Below are positions 21,050 through 30,901 of a stretch of 64,000 bases of DNA, piece by piece (within the stretch, counting starts at the first letter, position 1; every line of letters begins with the position of its first letter). Both the position numbers and the translations under genes were made by a program. The DNA is from Physcomitrium patens (lineage: Eukaryota; Streptophyta; Bryopsida; Funariales; Funariaceae). The notes under the pieces were generated by a model that worked only from the letters and a program-made list of their open reading frames with translations, was not told the origin of the DNA and searched no databases. Where the stretch lies: NCBI RefSeq assembly GCF_000002425.4, contig NC_037254.1:6182144-6246143 (forward strand), written 5' to 3'.

Positions 21050-21430
21050 TATTATAGACATACAATTGAAGAAGATTCTAGACAGTTTCAAAAGGTTTTC
21101 AAAGGTTCTAGAAGATTCTAGAAGGTACCAATAGGTTCTAAGAAGGCTCTTAAAGATTCTAAGAGATTCTAAAAGGTTTCAAAAGGTTCCAATAGATTCT
21201 AAGAAAGTTCTAAGTCATAGGAGATGATTTAAAATATTGTTAAAGAAGGATCTTAGGCTTACTTTGTTCTCAAGCCTCATAAAAACTTCTTAAGAAGCTT
21301 TCTAGGACTTGGTACATGTAAGAGTCTAGGCTGAGGAGATCCTCAACCTCGACAACTCACTTCTTGTGATCTAACTACAACTTTCTTGCCTTATATTTTA
21401 TTATTGTTTTGATGTCAAGCTAATTCTATT
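21050..21430 (+). repeat. T4 3' LTR (start clear, end uncertain)
   Basis: Begins TATTATAGACATACAATTG, a decayed version of the T10 LTR start. It contains a heat-shock-element run at 21106-21123 and an imperfect palindrome at 21324-21353 (GTCTAGGCTGAGG with CCTCAACCTCGAC). I could not place the 3' end, and see nothing identifiable from about 21430 to 21639. Confidence 0.65.
21106..21123 (+). promoter_or_regulatory. T4 heat-shock-element array
   Basis: TTCTAGAAGATTCTAGAA holds four alternating TTC/GAA units at perfect 2-nt spacing, the consensus binding pattern of heat-shock transcription factor. T10 has the same pattern in its LTR. Confidence 0.65.
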
Positions 21431-21639
21431 TTTTGGTATTGAATCCTTGTCTGGTATATGGTCCCTAAGACTTAAGGTACAAGAAGCCTATTAAATAGAT
21501 CTTAAGGATATAATTTTGTACAAGCTTAGATCATGATATTTGATATTTTGGATATTCTTTTGTATCATGCTAGCATAATAATGCATTCAATGTAGCATCT
21601 CTCGAGCTATCATAGCCAATTCTACTAACTATGGCACAT

Positions 21640-22594
21640 TGTCGTATTACGTATTTTCTTGTTTAGAAATGCACCAAGCACCTAATTGTTGACGATAAGG
21701 TTTTGTTTTACAAGTACCCAAGAAACTCTAACAGGTTTCACCCACATGAAAAGAATATAATCCAAATTGCAATTCAAAAGTGCCAAAAAAAACACTCTTC
21801 TTAGTAGCCTCAATTACACATAAATCTCAATTATCTTGTTACTTTCATATTTAACAAATTTAGATTTTTCTTATAAACTCCAATCCTAATTAAAGAGCTT
21901 TAACAAGTTATAACTTCTAATGTGACTGTCCACTTGATGTAAAATTTTGCATCCAATTGTCAATATAAGTCTTTTATATCCTCAAGAATTTTTAGTCCAA
22001 TCAAAATTATAGATTGTAAAACAACCTCCAAAAATAATACTAATGTCACTTAATTGTCAACTTGAAAAGTGAAGCAAAAATCCCAGTAGTGATTTTTCCT
22101 TATTTAAAAATTAATTTTGATTCAAAATTGGTGTGCAATGTGATCTTTAAGTCCTTCAATACTATGTCAAATTTCACCTTGATCTGACTAGTAGATCTCT
22201 AGATATCATAGAAATCCTATGCAACTCCAAACTACTAACTTCTGAGATCCTCTTGTGCTTAAAACTAGATATCGCTAAACCACATCATTAGATTATCACA
22301 AAATATTGTAAACACTTAGCACACCCAATAATCCAAATAGTATCAAATTTTGAACTTATAGATGCTACACCAATTATAAAAACTAGCCAAAATTGCTAGC
22401 TATAGGTATATTATAAAAAAATCCAAATGACCAATATAAATCCTGGTTTTCAACACCAATTACTAAGTTTTCAAAAATTATACAAAAATAATTCTTATGC
22501 CTTGGGGAAGAGCTTCAAGTTAGCTCTCAAATTCTAATTTTTAATCTTTGAATGAATCTTTAATTTTTCCTAGCCTGTCATTTTAGTGACCAGA
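21640..22594 (-). repeat. T5 3' LTR, first part
   Basis: Matches 44221 onward of the right LTR. It includes about 170 bp (roughly 22390-22580) that are missing from the right copy. Interrupted by T6 at 22595. Confidence 0.85.
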
Positions 22595-23155
22595 TGTCAA
22601 GGACAAGAACTCGATGAAAAAATAGTTCAGACAAGTAAGCCTTCACTCAAAGAAAAGTAACAAAATATGAATAATAAGTATGTATATTAAAAAGAGAAGC
22701 TAGAATGGCTATTGCCAAAAGACAAGAAAACTAGAGACCCTTGAAACTAGACTAGAAGCCACAAAGGAGTTGACAAGAGTGAAGAAGCCTTCACTCTTGT
22801 CTCTATATATACTATCTAACTAGGGGCTACGTGGCGACGTTCTATAGGACCTCCAATATGTGTTGACTTTGTAGGACACATGCCTTGACTTACAAGGCAA
22901 GTTTTTCTACGTGTGGGCCACATAGTTAGCTTGATCTTCAAGCTAACAACATGTGTGGCACCTGGCCAACTTGTTGACCACGTTTCTAATCCAAAAAGTC
23001 AATTAAAGACACCTATGAAGTCAAAGCAGCGTCTACGAAGTTTCTAGGAAGCTTCTATATTAAATAATATAGAATTAACTTACTTTTATCTACTTTTACT
23101 TACTTCTACCTATTTGTATATGAAATTATTAGCTTACATGATTATGGCCGTGACA
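22595..23155 (-). repeat. T6 3' LTR
   Basis: 561 bp, with the perfect palindrome at 22772-22801 and the TATA box on its 5' side in the sense direction. Followed inward by the polypurine tract (minus strand TAGAAGGGGAGGTAA, 23156-23170). Confidence 0.9.
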
Positions 23156-23196
23156 TTACCTCCCCTTCTAGAGACGAGTTCCACGAGGAGCGTTCA

Positions 23197-23619
23197 TCAT
23201 ATGTTGAGAAAATCTATGATGCGACGAATTGTATTCGCCACATACTCTGATCTCTGTTCTCTTCGAAGATGATTGATAGGGCCTCTCAACCATCGGTAGT
23301 GTCCCATACCAGGGCGGGAAGACCACCCAATTATTTGATCATTGTTGAGGCCTTCGTAACTTCCTTCGAATAGAATATTTGGAACACCATCAGGAGTTGT
23401 TCTTACCTCTAGCAAAATCACCAAACATCGAGAGTCCCTTCCCAAATCGTGATACCAAACGCGTTGTATCTCACCATCTATTCGAGGAAGAACATGTCGT
23501 TCTTGAAGATCTTCATCTCGATTGCGTCGTCTTGAAGGTTGTGACAATCGTAATGTCTCGTCTGGCAAGTCAGCAAACGAAGGTTCTTGAGTTGAATCCC
23601 CTGGTTGTTGGCTCTCCAT
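23197..23619 (-). CDS. T6 ORF3: intact conserved accessory protein of unknown function
   Basis: The only uninterrupted copy: 140 residues, ATG 23619 to the stop at 23197. Residues 1-30 are rich in Ser, Thr, Asp and Glu; residues 31-50 have an Arg-rich stretch (SQPSRRRNRDEDLQER) that could be a nuclear-localisation or nucleic-acid-binding patch. The core, about residues 55-140, contains RCLVILLEV, DGVPNILFEGSYEG and GHYRWLRGPINHLRREQ, and an amphipathic-looking C-terminus (YVANTIRRIIDFLNI). No signal peptide, transmembrane helix, zinc knuckle or catalytic motif is visible. Its open frame beside a decayed pol may mean recent loss of pol, or chance. A TATAAA box lies about 84 nt upstream. I know of no matching family. 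Confidence 0.75.
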   Translation of the reverse strand: MESQQPGDSTQEPSFADLPDETLRLSQPSRRRNRDEDLQERHVLPRIDGEIQRVWYHDLGRDSRCLVILLEVRTTPDGVPNILFEGSYEGLNNDQIIGWSSRPGMGHYRWLRGPINHLRREQRSEYVANTIRRIIDFLNI

Positions 23620-23712
23620 CTAATTTGCATCACAAATGCAAAGAAGTTACAAACAAGGATAGGAAATTGAATGTTATCTTGCCTCAATCTTGTCTCTTTA
23701 TAAAAGAGATTT

Positions 23713-26234
23713 TCATCTTGGTTTTGATGGATGTTGTTGATGAAAAACTTTGACTTTAGTTGATGCATTTGCTAGATTCCTGGATGGCTCCCATGTGCGT
23801 TCACTAATATCATATCCGCGCCAATGAACAAGATATTCCAGCTTATTTCGGCGTAGCCTTGAGTCTAATATCTCTTCCACCTCAAATTCTTCATTATTAT
23901 CTACTTCTATAGGAGGCGGTGGCATTTGTCTTCTTCCTTGTATATTCAGTGTCTTATATGGTTCAAGAAGAGACACGTGGAATACAGGATGGATCTTCAT
24001 TGACTCCGGTAGATGTAACCGATATGCAACTGGGTTGATCTGTTCAGAAACAGAAAAGGGGCCAAGCCTACGATAGTCCAACTTGTCACAAGGTCGAGTA
24101 GTCTTGATATTGCGACGAAGTAGCCATACCTTATCACCCACGTTGAGTTGTGGTTGCTCCTTACGATATAGATCTGCATTTATCTTTTGTCGTTCTTGAG
24201 CTTCGTTCAATTGCGTCTTCATTATTGCATGTAACTCTGACAACCGATTTTCCATATCTTCTGCTGCAGGATTATCAACTTTTGAAAAATCAAAAGTATC
24301 AAGTCGTGGATGATAGCCATAATTGGCAAAGAAAGGTGTTTGTTGCTTGGAAGAATGTACCATATTATTATAAGCAAACTCTGCCAATGGCAGAAGGGTT
24401 GTCCAATCATCTTGTTGGTAGTTGATAGTACACCTTAAATATTGCTCCAAGACTTGGTTTACGCGCTCTGTTTGTCCATCAGTTTGAGGATGGAAAGCCG
24501 AAGATAGCTTTATGTCCACTTTTAAAATCTTGAAAAGGGTCCTCCAAAATCTTGACACAAATTGAGTTCCCCTATCTGATATGATATCTTTAGGTAATCC
24601 GTGATAGCGATAGATATTATCAATGAAAAGCTTAGCTGTTTCTTCACCTGTGATAGATTTTGTACATGGCACAAAATGTGCCATCTTGGTGAAACGATCT
24701 ACTATCACAAATATAGAATCATAAGATCTTGAGCTTGGAAGATCTGTGATGAAATCCATAGAAATAGAAGACCATGGTTGTTCTGGTATAGGTAATGGCT
24801 GAAGAAGTCCGTAAGGTCGATGACGAGGAATTTTTGATCTTGAACAAATATCACATGATTGTACAAAGTCTTTGACTGACTTCCACATTTGTGGCCACCA
24901 AAAATCTCTTGATATGAGTTCCAAAGTCTTATTATATCCAAAGTGCCCTGCTGCTGGAAAGTCATGACGTGCTTGAAGAACACGTAAACGTGCTTCTCCT
25001 TTTGGAACATATAGGCGTCCTTCAAAATATAATAGATTATTCTTGAACTCAAACTTAGAAGGATCATGAGACTAAGAAGAATTATTCTCGATATCATAAA
25101 CAAGAGGGTCTAAGGACATACTGGACTGGATTTGCTTGAGAAAAGTTGAATCAACAGTCAATGTTGATTTCATTGCTCGGAGATGAAATTGCTCCGGTTT
25201 CAAGAGGACCGTTCTTTGTTGCTCAAAAGCTGCATCTCCTTCTTTTGGTGCAAAATAAGAACGTCTAGATAGGGCATCGGACAAACCTTGTTGTTTTCCT
25301 GGCCGATAAGTGATAATGAACTCGAATCTTGACAAAGACATACTCTAACGAGCTTGATGACGATTCAACACGCGTGCTGACATGAAATACTCGAGGTTCT
25401 TGTGATTTGTATACACAGTGACTGGACTAGAAGCGCCTTCTAGATAATGATGCCATTCTTGAAAGGAATCCACGATCGCAAGAAGTTCTTTATCGTGGAT
25501 CTCATAATTGATCTCGGCTGCTGAGAATTTTCTTGAATGAAAAGCTATCGGATGAAGTTTGTCATCTGTTCCCATTTGTGATAAAACTGCACCCAAGGCA
25601 AAATCTGATGCATCTGTTTCCATAAAAATGCCTTAGAAAAGTCAACACGATATAAGACTAGTGCAGAGACAAACGATGTCTTCAAGGCTTCAAATGCTGC
25701 TTCCGCTTCTTGATTCCATTGGAATTTATCTTTACTAGTCAAGCGTGTAAGTGGAGCTGCAACTCGTGATAAATCTTTGATGAAGATCCGATAGTAATTG
25801 GCAAATCCCAAGAAACATTGGACATCTCTTATTGTCCTTGGAATCCTCCAATCCATTCGAGGGTTATATTTTTCTAGCCAGGATAAACCTAAAATAACTG
25901 TATTGGACGGGGATTTAATTATGTTAAAAGCTATGTAGCTATCATGACCGTCTATTGTTACTTTTATAGGATGAGTTTCATGAGTGACATCTCCAGAAGA
26001 CAAGGGACGACCATCTATGACTTCTACATGTACTGGTTTAGGTTTCTGTACAAAGGGTATTTTACGACTTTTAACAAATTGTTCATCTAAAAAACATGCT
26101 GAGGCTCCCGAATCTAATAAAACAGAGGCTTTGTAATTCTTAGGTCCTAAATATAAGTCTATTATTAAACAAGGAGAGGGTTCTGAGGAGAGGATAGGAC
26201 CTTCATTAGGAATTGTACAAGGTTTCAGCTGCAC
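23713..26234 (-). pseudogene. T6 pol: protease fused to RNase H, integrase, chromodomain
   Basis: From 26234: protease with DSGASACFLDEQF near 26110, then a direct jump from NPRMDW to RIPRTIRDVQ near 25850, removing 322 codons of RT compared with T3. RNase H has a 1-bp deletion near 25625. The integrase N-terminus is broken by a few stops. The last 403 codons (24924-23713) are fully open: zinc-region Cys pair (SCDICSRSK), catalytic Asp in MDFITDLP, Asp in [11 protein letters not shown], Glu in [13 protein letters not shown], then a chromodomain (EVEEILDSRLRRNKLEYLVHW, WEPSRNLANA) ending HPSKPR. Integrase inserts element DNA; the chromodomain is expected to guide it to modified histones. Confidence 0.9.
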
Positions 26235-26239
26235 GGTCC

Positions 26240-27244
26240 CTATTGTAGCTGGACGAATCGGTTTTCGGACATGTTGTCTTCTTTGACCGTCGTACCCCTC
26301 ATTTTATAGTTGCGTCGTTTCTTTGGACAATGTTGAGCAGTGTGCTTAGGTTCTCCGCAATATAAACATAATCCTTCTTGACGACGACGAATCTTTTCTT
26401 ACTCAGTTAGGGGTTTAAAACGTACCGCGTCAATTTGCATGTCTTCTACTTTCGAATGTACGTTTGGCAAAGATGTTGATGTTGCCATTGAGTAATAATG
26501 TTGAGGTTCCCGTGAATGATTCTCGGATCGAAATTCAAAAAGTCGATTATCACATTTTACCGCAAAATCGATTGCTTGACTCAAAGTTTGAGGATAATGT
26601 AAGTTGAGCATCAATTTCTTTACTTCGTATTGCAATCCATAAAGAAATTGACTGATGAGTGCAGCATCATCCCACTTGATGTCAATTACAAGTTGTCGAA
26701 ATTGTGAAGCATACACTGTTACTGAGCCATTTCTTTGTTGCAGAATTCGGATCTTATTTGTTGCAACACGAGTTGCATCGTGTTCACCATACATAGATCG
26801 AAACTCTGCCAAAAAAGCTTCCAAATTGTCTAATATTGGATTTTGTTGTTCAAGAAAAGACGAAAACCACGATAATACAGAACCAGAAAGTAGAGTGCCA
26901 ATAAACCTGACTTGTGATCCTGGAGTTGGATAGCTTTGCGGTTGAAGTTCAATTGCCAATTGTACTTGATTGATGAACCCTCGAAACTTTGATCTCGTAC
27001 CATCAAATTTCTCGGGTAAGACAATTCTTGGTTCTCTAGTGCTTATAGGATGTTGTATAATTGGAGAAGGAACGTGATTTGTTGTAGATGTTGAAGCAGC
27101 TCCGATCATCTCTATATCCCCACTTTCTGCTATTCTTGTTCTTTCATGTGTTGGTGAATTGAGTTGATGCATCGCAAGCATTAACTCCCTCATTTGCTCT
27201 TGCATTTGTGCCATTGCACTCTTCATTTCAACAAGCTCTGCCAT
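26240..27244 (-). pseudogene. T6 gag (nearly intact)
   Basis: 335 codons from ATG 27244 to TAG 26240-26242, no net frameshift. It is open for the first 281 codons; a TAA near 26399 (Gln in relatives) interrupts it just before the zinc knuckle CLYCGEPKHTAQHC (about 26330-26375). The start MAELVEMKSAMAQMQEQMREL is the same as in T3. Pol begins in the -1 frame. Confidence 0.85.
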
Positions 27245-27443
27245 GATAATACTTAGAAGAGAGAAGATGTCTAATATCGCTCAAGACAAATAGAAGAGAG
27301 GACTTGCGGACAAAGAAAATACTAAGGACAATATCAATTTAGAAGAGGATAATCCGCAAACTTCTAATACGCTTATGCTTTGTCAAGAGAAAGGGATAAT
27401 CCACTCTTACTCAAGAAAAACAAAGCTCTGATATTGTAAGTGC

Positions 27444-27454
27444 ACTCTTGTCAA
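27444..27454 (-). promoter_or_regulatory. T6 putative self-priming site
   Basis: Minus strand TTGACAAGAGT, 2 nt from the 5' LTR boundary (27457). It is perfectly complementary to the inferred RNA start in the 5' LTR (plus strand 27632-27642). A partial tRNA-iMet match (ATATCAGAGC) lies further inside. Confidence 0.7.
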
Positions 27455-27456
27455 TC

Positions 27457-28017
27457 TGTAAAGGACAAGAACTCGATGAAAAAATAGTTCAGACAAGTAA
27501 GCCTTCACTCAAAGAAAAGTAACAAAATATGAATAATAAGTATGTATATTAAAAAGAGAAACTAGAATGGCTATTGCCAAAAGACAAGAAAATTAGAGAC
27601 CCTTGAAACTAGACTAGAAGCAAGAAAGGAATTGACAAGAGTGAAGAAGCCTTCATTCTTGTCTCTATATATACTATCTAACTAGGGGCTACGTGGCGAC
27701 GTTCTATAGGACCTCCAATATGTGTTGACTTTGTAGGACACATGCCTTGACTTACAAGGCAAGTTTTTCTACGTGTGGGCCACATAGTTAGCTTCATCTT
27801 TAAGCTAGCAACATGTGTGGCACATGGCCAACTTGTTGACCACGTTTTTAATCCAAAAGATCAATTAAAGACACCTATGAAGTCAAAGCAGCGTCTAAGA
27901 AGTTTCTAGGAAGCTTTTATATTAAATATTATAGAATTAACTTATTTTTATCTACTTTTACTTACTTCTACCTATTTGTATATGTAATTATTAGCTTACA
28001 TGATTATGGCCGTGACA
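27457..28017 (-). repeat. T6 5' LTR
   Basis: 561 bp. Its palindrome at 27634-27663 carries one mismatch. The inner end reads TGTAAAGG against TGTCAAGG in the partner LTR. Confidence 0.9.
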
Positions 28018-28022
28018 CTAGA

Positions 28023-28389
28023 GGTCTGATTTTGACAATGTCTCACAAATGGTCAACCTTTGGATATCAATCTAATCTATCCTAAGGATTTTTTAACCGA
28101 ATCTTATCCTGAACTTGACCCTTATATGTAATATATCAACTGTTTACCTCTTCTACTCTAATTATAATAATTTATGGCCTTTCTAAGGTTAAAAAAAGTT
28201 TCTATATCCTAGAAGGTAAAAATACTAATATTTATCTATTTGCTATTAAGACAAGAAAATAGGCTAAGAAGCTTTTATAAAAGCCTTATTAAAATATTTT
28301 GAATTCTTTTTTATCTAATATAATAGAATATTAATTAAAAAATCATTCTTAGTCATATTTTCATCATATAATCGTGTCACAACACGACA
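28023..28389 (-). repeat. T5 3' LTR, second part
   Basis: Continuation of the LTR after T6; matches about 45003-45370. It ends ACACGACA. The minus-strand purine run AAGAGGGGGTGGA (28390-28402) next to it is the T5 polypurine tract. Confidence 0.85.
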
Positions 28390-28405
28390 TCCACCCCCTC
28401 TTAAC

Positions 28406-30076
28406 ATGTCCATCTTCTGGTATGTGCCAAATGAACTTTATGCCATAATTGACGTCACACCATCTCTTAATTTTCTTCAATAAATATTTCATATCTATTT
28501 TTATGATCTTCTTGAATACAAATGTCCTCTTCAAAAATATTAATATCTTCAACATGAATGTTTATATTGATTTCTCTATCTCGTCTTTTAAAAAACTTCA
28601 CTTGCTTCTCAGCAATAGGTATCTTCAACCTCATACCATTCAATTCTTTTAATGAATATGTGGCATTATCATGAACCGTTACTACCACATATTATCCAAA
28701 CTAACATTTTAAAAATTTCCATAAAGCGTTATGTTGGTTATCTAAACCAATGTCATAAACAAGTACCCAATCACCTTTTTCAATTGCTCTAGGCCTCAAT
28801 CGATGTTGCTTATCAAATTGAGTCTTATTTCCTAACCTTACCTTTTTAAACCTTTTTAATGCTAATTCGACATCTTTTGATCCTTGTTCAAGTTGCCAAA
28901 TTCTAATAGCTAATAATTCCTTCTTTGTCAATCCATTTTTCTATGGTAGTATAATCTAAGTTGGCACATGTTCTTCAATTGGCGTCATTGATTTTTGACC
29001 TGTCATAAGTTCCACTAGCATATATCTGGTCATTAAACTATATGTTGTTCAATCAGCCCATAATGTATAAAGTAAAAGTCAAGGCCATTCTTTCACTCTT
29101 CCATTACAAGCTTTAATTAAGGCTTTTACAATCAGTGGATGTCCACGTTCACTCTTTGTATTCCCCTCTAGATTATAAGTAATAATCAATGATAATTTAA
29201 CTCCATATCTCTTAAAAAACTCATAAGCTTCATGTGCATCTAATTCTCCATAATTTGCAATAATCTTTTTCACACATCCATAGCGACAAATAACATCTTC
29301 AAATAAAAACCTGCAAATTCCCTCTGTGGACTTTGTTCTTAGTGCCTTACCTTCTGCTTCGTTTGATAAATCTTCATGAGCCAAAACTAAATACTTCATT
29401 TACCATAGTCCCATCAGCATAACAATCAACTCCACAACCATTTTAAAATGAATAGTCAAAGGATATGTCAGATGTAACCCATCTCGATGTCGTATTATTG
29501 AATACATCTGATAAGTTACACAAGATTCTATAAATAAATTTACATCTTGATACATATTCTTCCACCAATATCATTCCAATTCCTTTCTTTGGTCTCTTCT
29601 ATAAGAACCTCTCTTGAAACAAAACTCTATAAGCCTTTTTTTTATTTGATTAAATTTTTCTATTGACCAATTCTCTTGTTTAGTCAAGGTATTCAAATAA
29701 AGACCAATTTTTAATAATTCTCCTTCATAAAGCTCTTCAAAAAATATCTAGTCTTTCTTATTAAGATTTGATAGTGAATAAAATTTTGTTCCAACATCAT
29801 CAATATCTTCAACCATCTTGTCTTCTCTTTCATATTTTACTTAAGATAACATATCTACTACCGGATTATCTTTTCCTATAACATGTTTTAATTTTGGATT
29901 TAATGATTTGATATAAGCAATCAATTTCAACATTACAATATCTAGTATTATACAATTGATAATCATTCCAAGTAAAGGCAAATAATCCATTTCAATTACC
30001 ACCATAGCTCCAATCAAATAACCCTTTTTAGCTTTCATAGCTAAAACAACTCTCCATAGTTCTCTTTTCACCTGTG
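28406..30076 (-). pseudogene. T5 pol, distal part: RNase H end and integrase (broken)
   Basis: From the T7 insertion leftward: RNase H C-terminus (30071-29841) with MKRELWRVVLAMKAKKGY and KHVIGKDNPVVDMLS, a decayed linker and zinc region (29840-29400), the integrase core (29399-29079, with IICRYG-like and IANYGELDAHEAYEFF) and the C-terminal integrase region (28931-28467, with FDKQHRLRPRAIEKGDWVL). Many stops and frameshifts. No chromodomain is seen before the polypurine tract. Confidence 0.75.
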
Positions 30077-30081
30077 AATAT
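30077..30081. repeat. Target-site duplication of T7, left copy (AATAT)
   Basis: AATAT here and at 39976-39980 exactly borders the T7 LTRs. Confidence 0.95.
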
Positions 30082-30789
30082 TGTAGAATAAGTAGTTATT
30101 TGTTGAATTGTAGATACTTAGTTCATAGTGTAAACAGGGATAGATGACTGTTGAAAAGGTAGTTCAGTAGGTAAAATGGATGAATAGTTAGGAAAAGCAG
30201 TTTTCATTAGAGATGTAGCAGTTGGTATCTCGTGGTAGCATAAGGAGGATGGGAGAGAGGAAGTAGGGGCCATTACTGTGATAGTGTGAGCCGGGGTAAG
30301 CTTGGTGCTACCTCTTTTCTTTTGTTGTTATGTTCTTTGAAATAAGAGTATTGAGAGTTTCTGAATATTGTGAAGTGAATCATGGAATGAAAGTGTGAAT
30401 GGAATTATATGTATTGAATGAGAAGAAGAGAGATTGAATGCTGAAATCTGAATGTAGTTCAGCAGAGAGAATGAGTCTGTGTTTGTGTGAAACACTGTAA
30501 TGTGAAGGCAGTTAATGGTGAAGAACTCCAGAATTTGGATTATAGTATGATTATGTCCTGTCATTTAGGATAGTGCGGGATTACATGTTGTTGTTATCAG
30601 TGATGGTGGAGTATTATTAGGAAGTGGAAAGCATTGTAGTGTTTCCTGGATGTTTTAAGTAGTGCGGAATACAGTTAATTGTGTGACCCTAACGTGTAAG
30701 CTCATGCGGTATTCTTTCCCTGTGTTCGAATTCCCCTATACAGGTTTACTCTGATTAGATAAGTTAGAGTAAGTAAAACGACAATCACA
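30082..30789 (+). repeat. T7 5' LTR
   Basis: 708 bp, TGTAGAATAAG to ACAATCACA. Four transitions separate it from 39268-39975. I see no convincing TATA box. Confidence 0.95.
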
Positions 30790-30792
30790 TTT

Positions 30793-30810
30793 TGGCGCCG
30801 CTGCCGGGGA
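30793..30810 (+). promoter_or_regulatory. T7 primer-binding site, tRNA-Asp
   Basis: TGGCGCCGCTGCCGGGGA, 3 nt after the LTR, is complementary to the 3' end of plant tRNA-Asp apart from one position. This site is typical of Athila and Tat elements of plants. Confidence 0.85.
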
Positions 30811-30901
30811 AATTGATAATAGCATGGAGTGTTAGGTTTTAACTGCCGGTTGAAGTAGATGGGAAATAGGTAGCAGTCGCAGAAGAATATAATGAAAGAG
30901 T

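Larger units (their letters stand above)
16504..21430 (+). mobile_element. T4: 5'-truncated chromovirus of the T10 family
   Basis: Starts in mid-gag; pol, ORF3, polypurine tract and a 3' LTR follow. Gag, ORF3 and the tract AGAAGAGGAGGTGA match T10 rather than T3. There are many stops and at least one frameshift (about 18135-18170). The 3' end of the LTR could not be fixed; it lies between about 21360 and 21630. Confidence 0.8.
22595..28017 (-). mobile_element. T6: chromovirus with both LTRs and a 966-bp internal deletion
   Basis: 5423 bp; both LTRs are 561 bp and differ by roughly 3 percent by eye. Flanked by CCAGA (22590-22594) and CTAGA (28018-28022), a target-site duplication with one C-to-T change. 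Most of RT is missing through an in-frame deletion. Gag, the integrase-chromodomain part and ORF3 are the best preserved of all copies. Inserted in the T5 LTR. Confidence 0.95.

Noticed and set aside
30328..30564. Minus-strand frame present in both T7 LTRs (also 39514-39750)
   Set aside because: It is duplicated only because the LTR is duplicated; low-complexity composition and no homologous motif.
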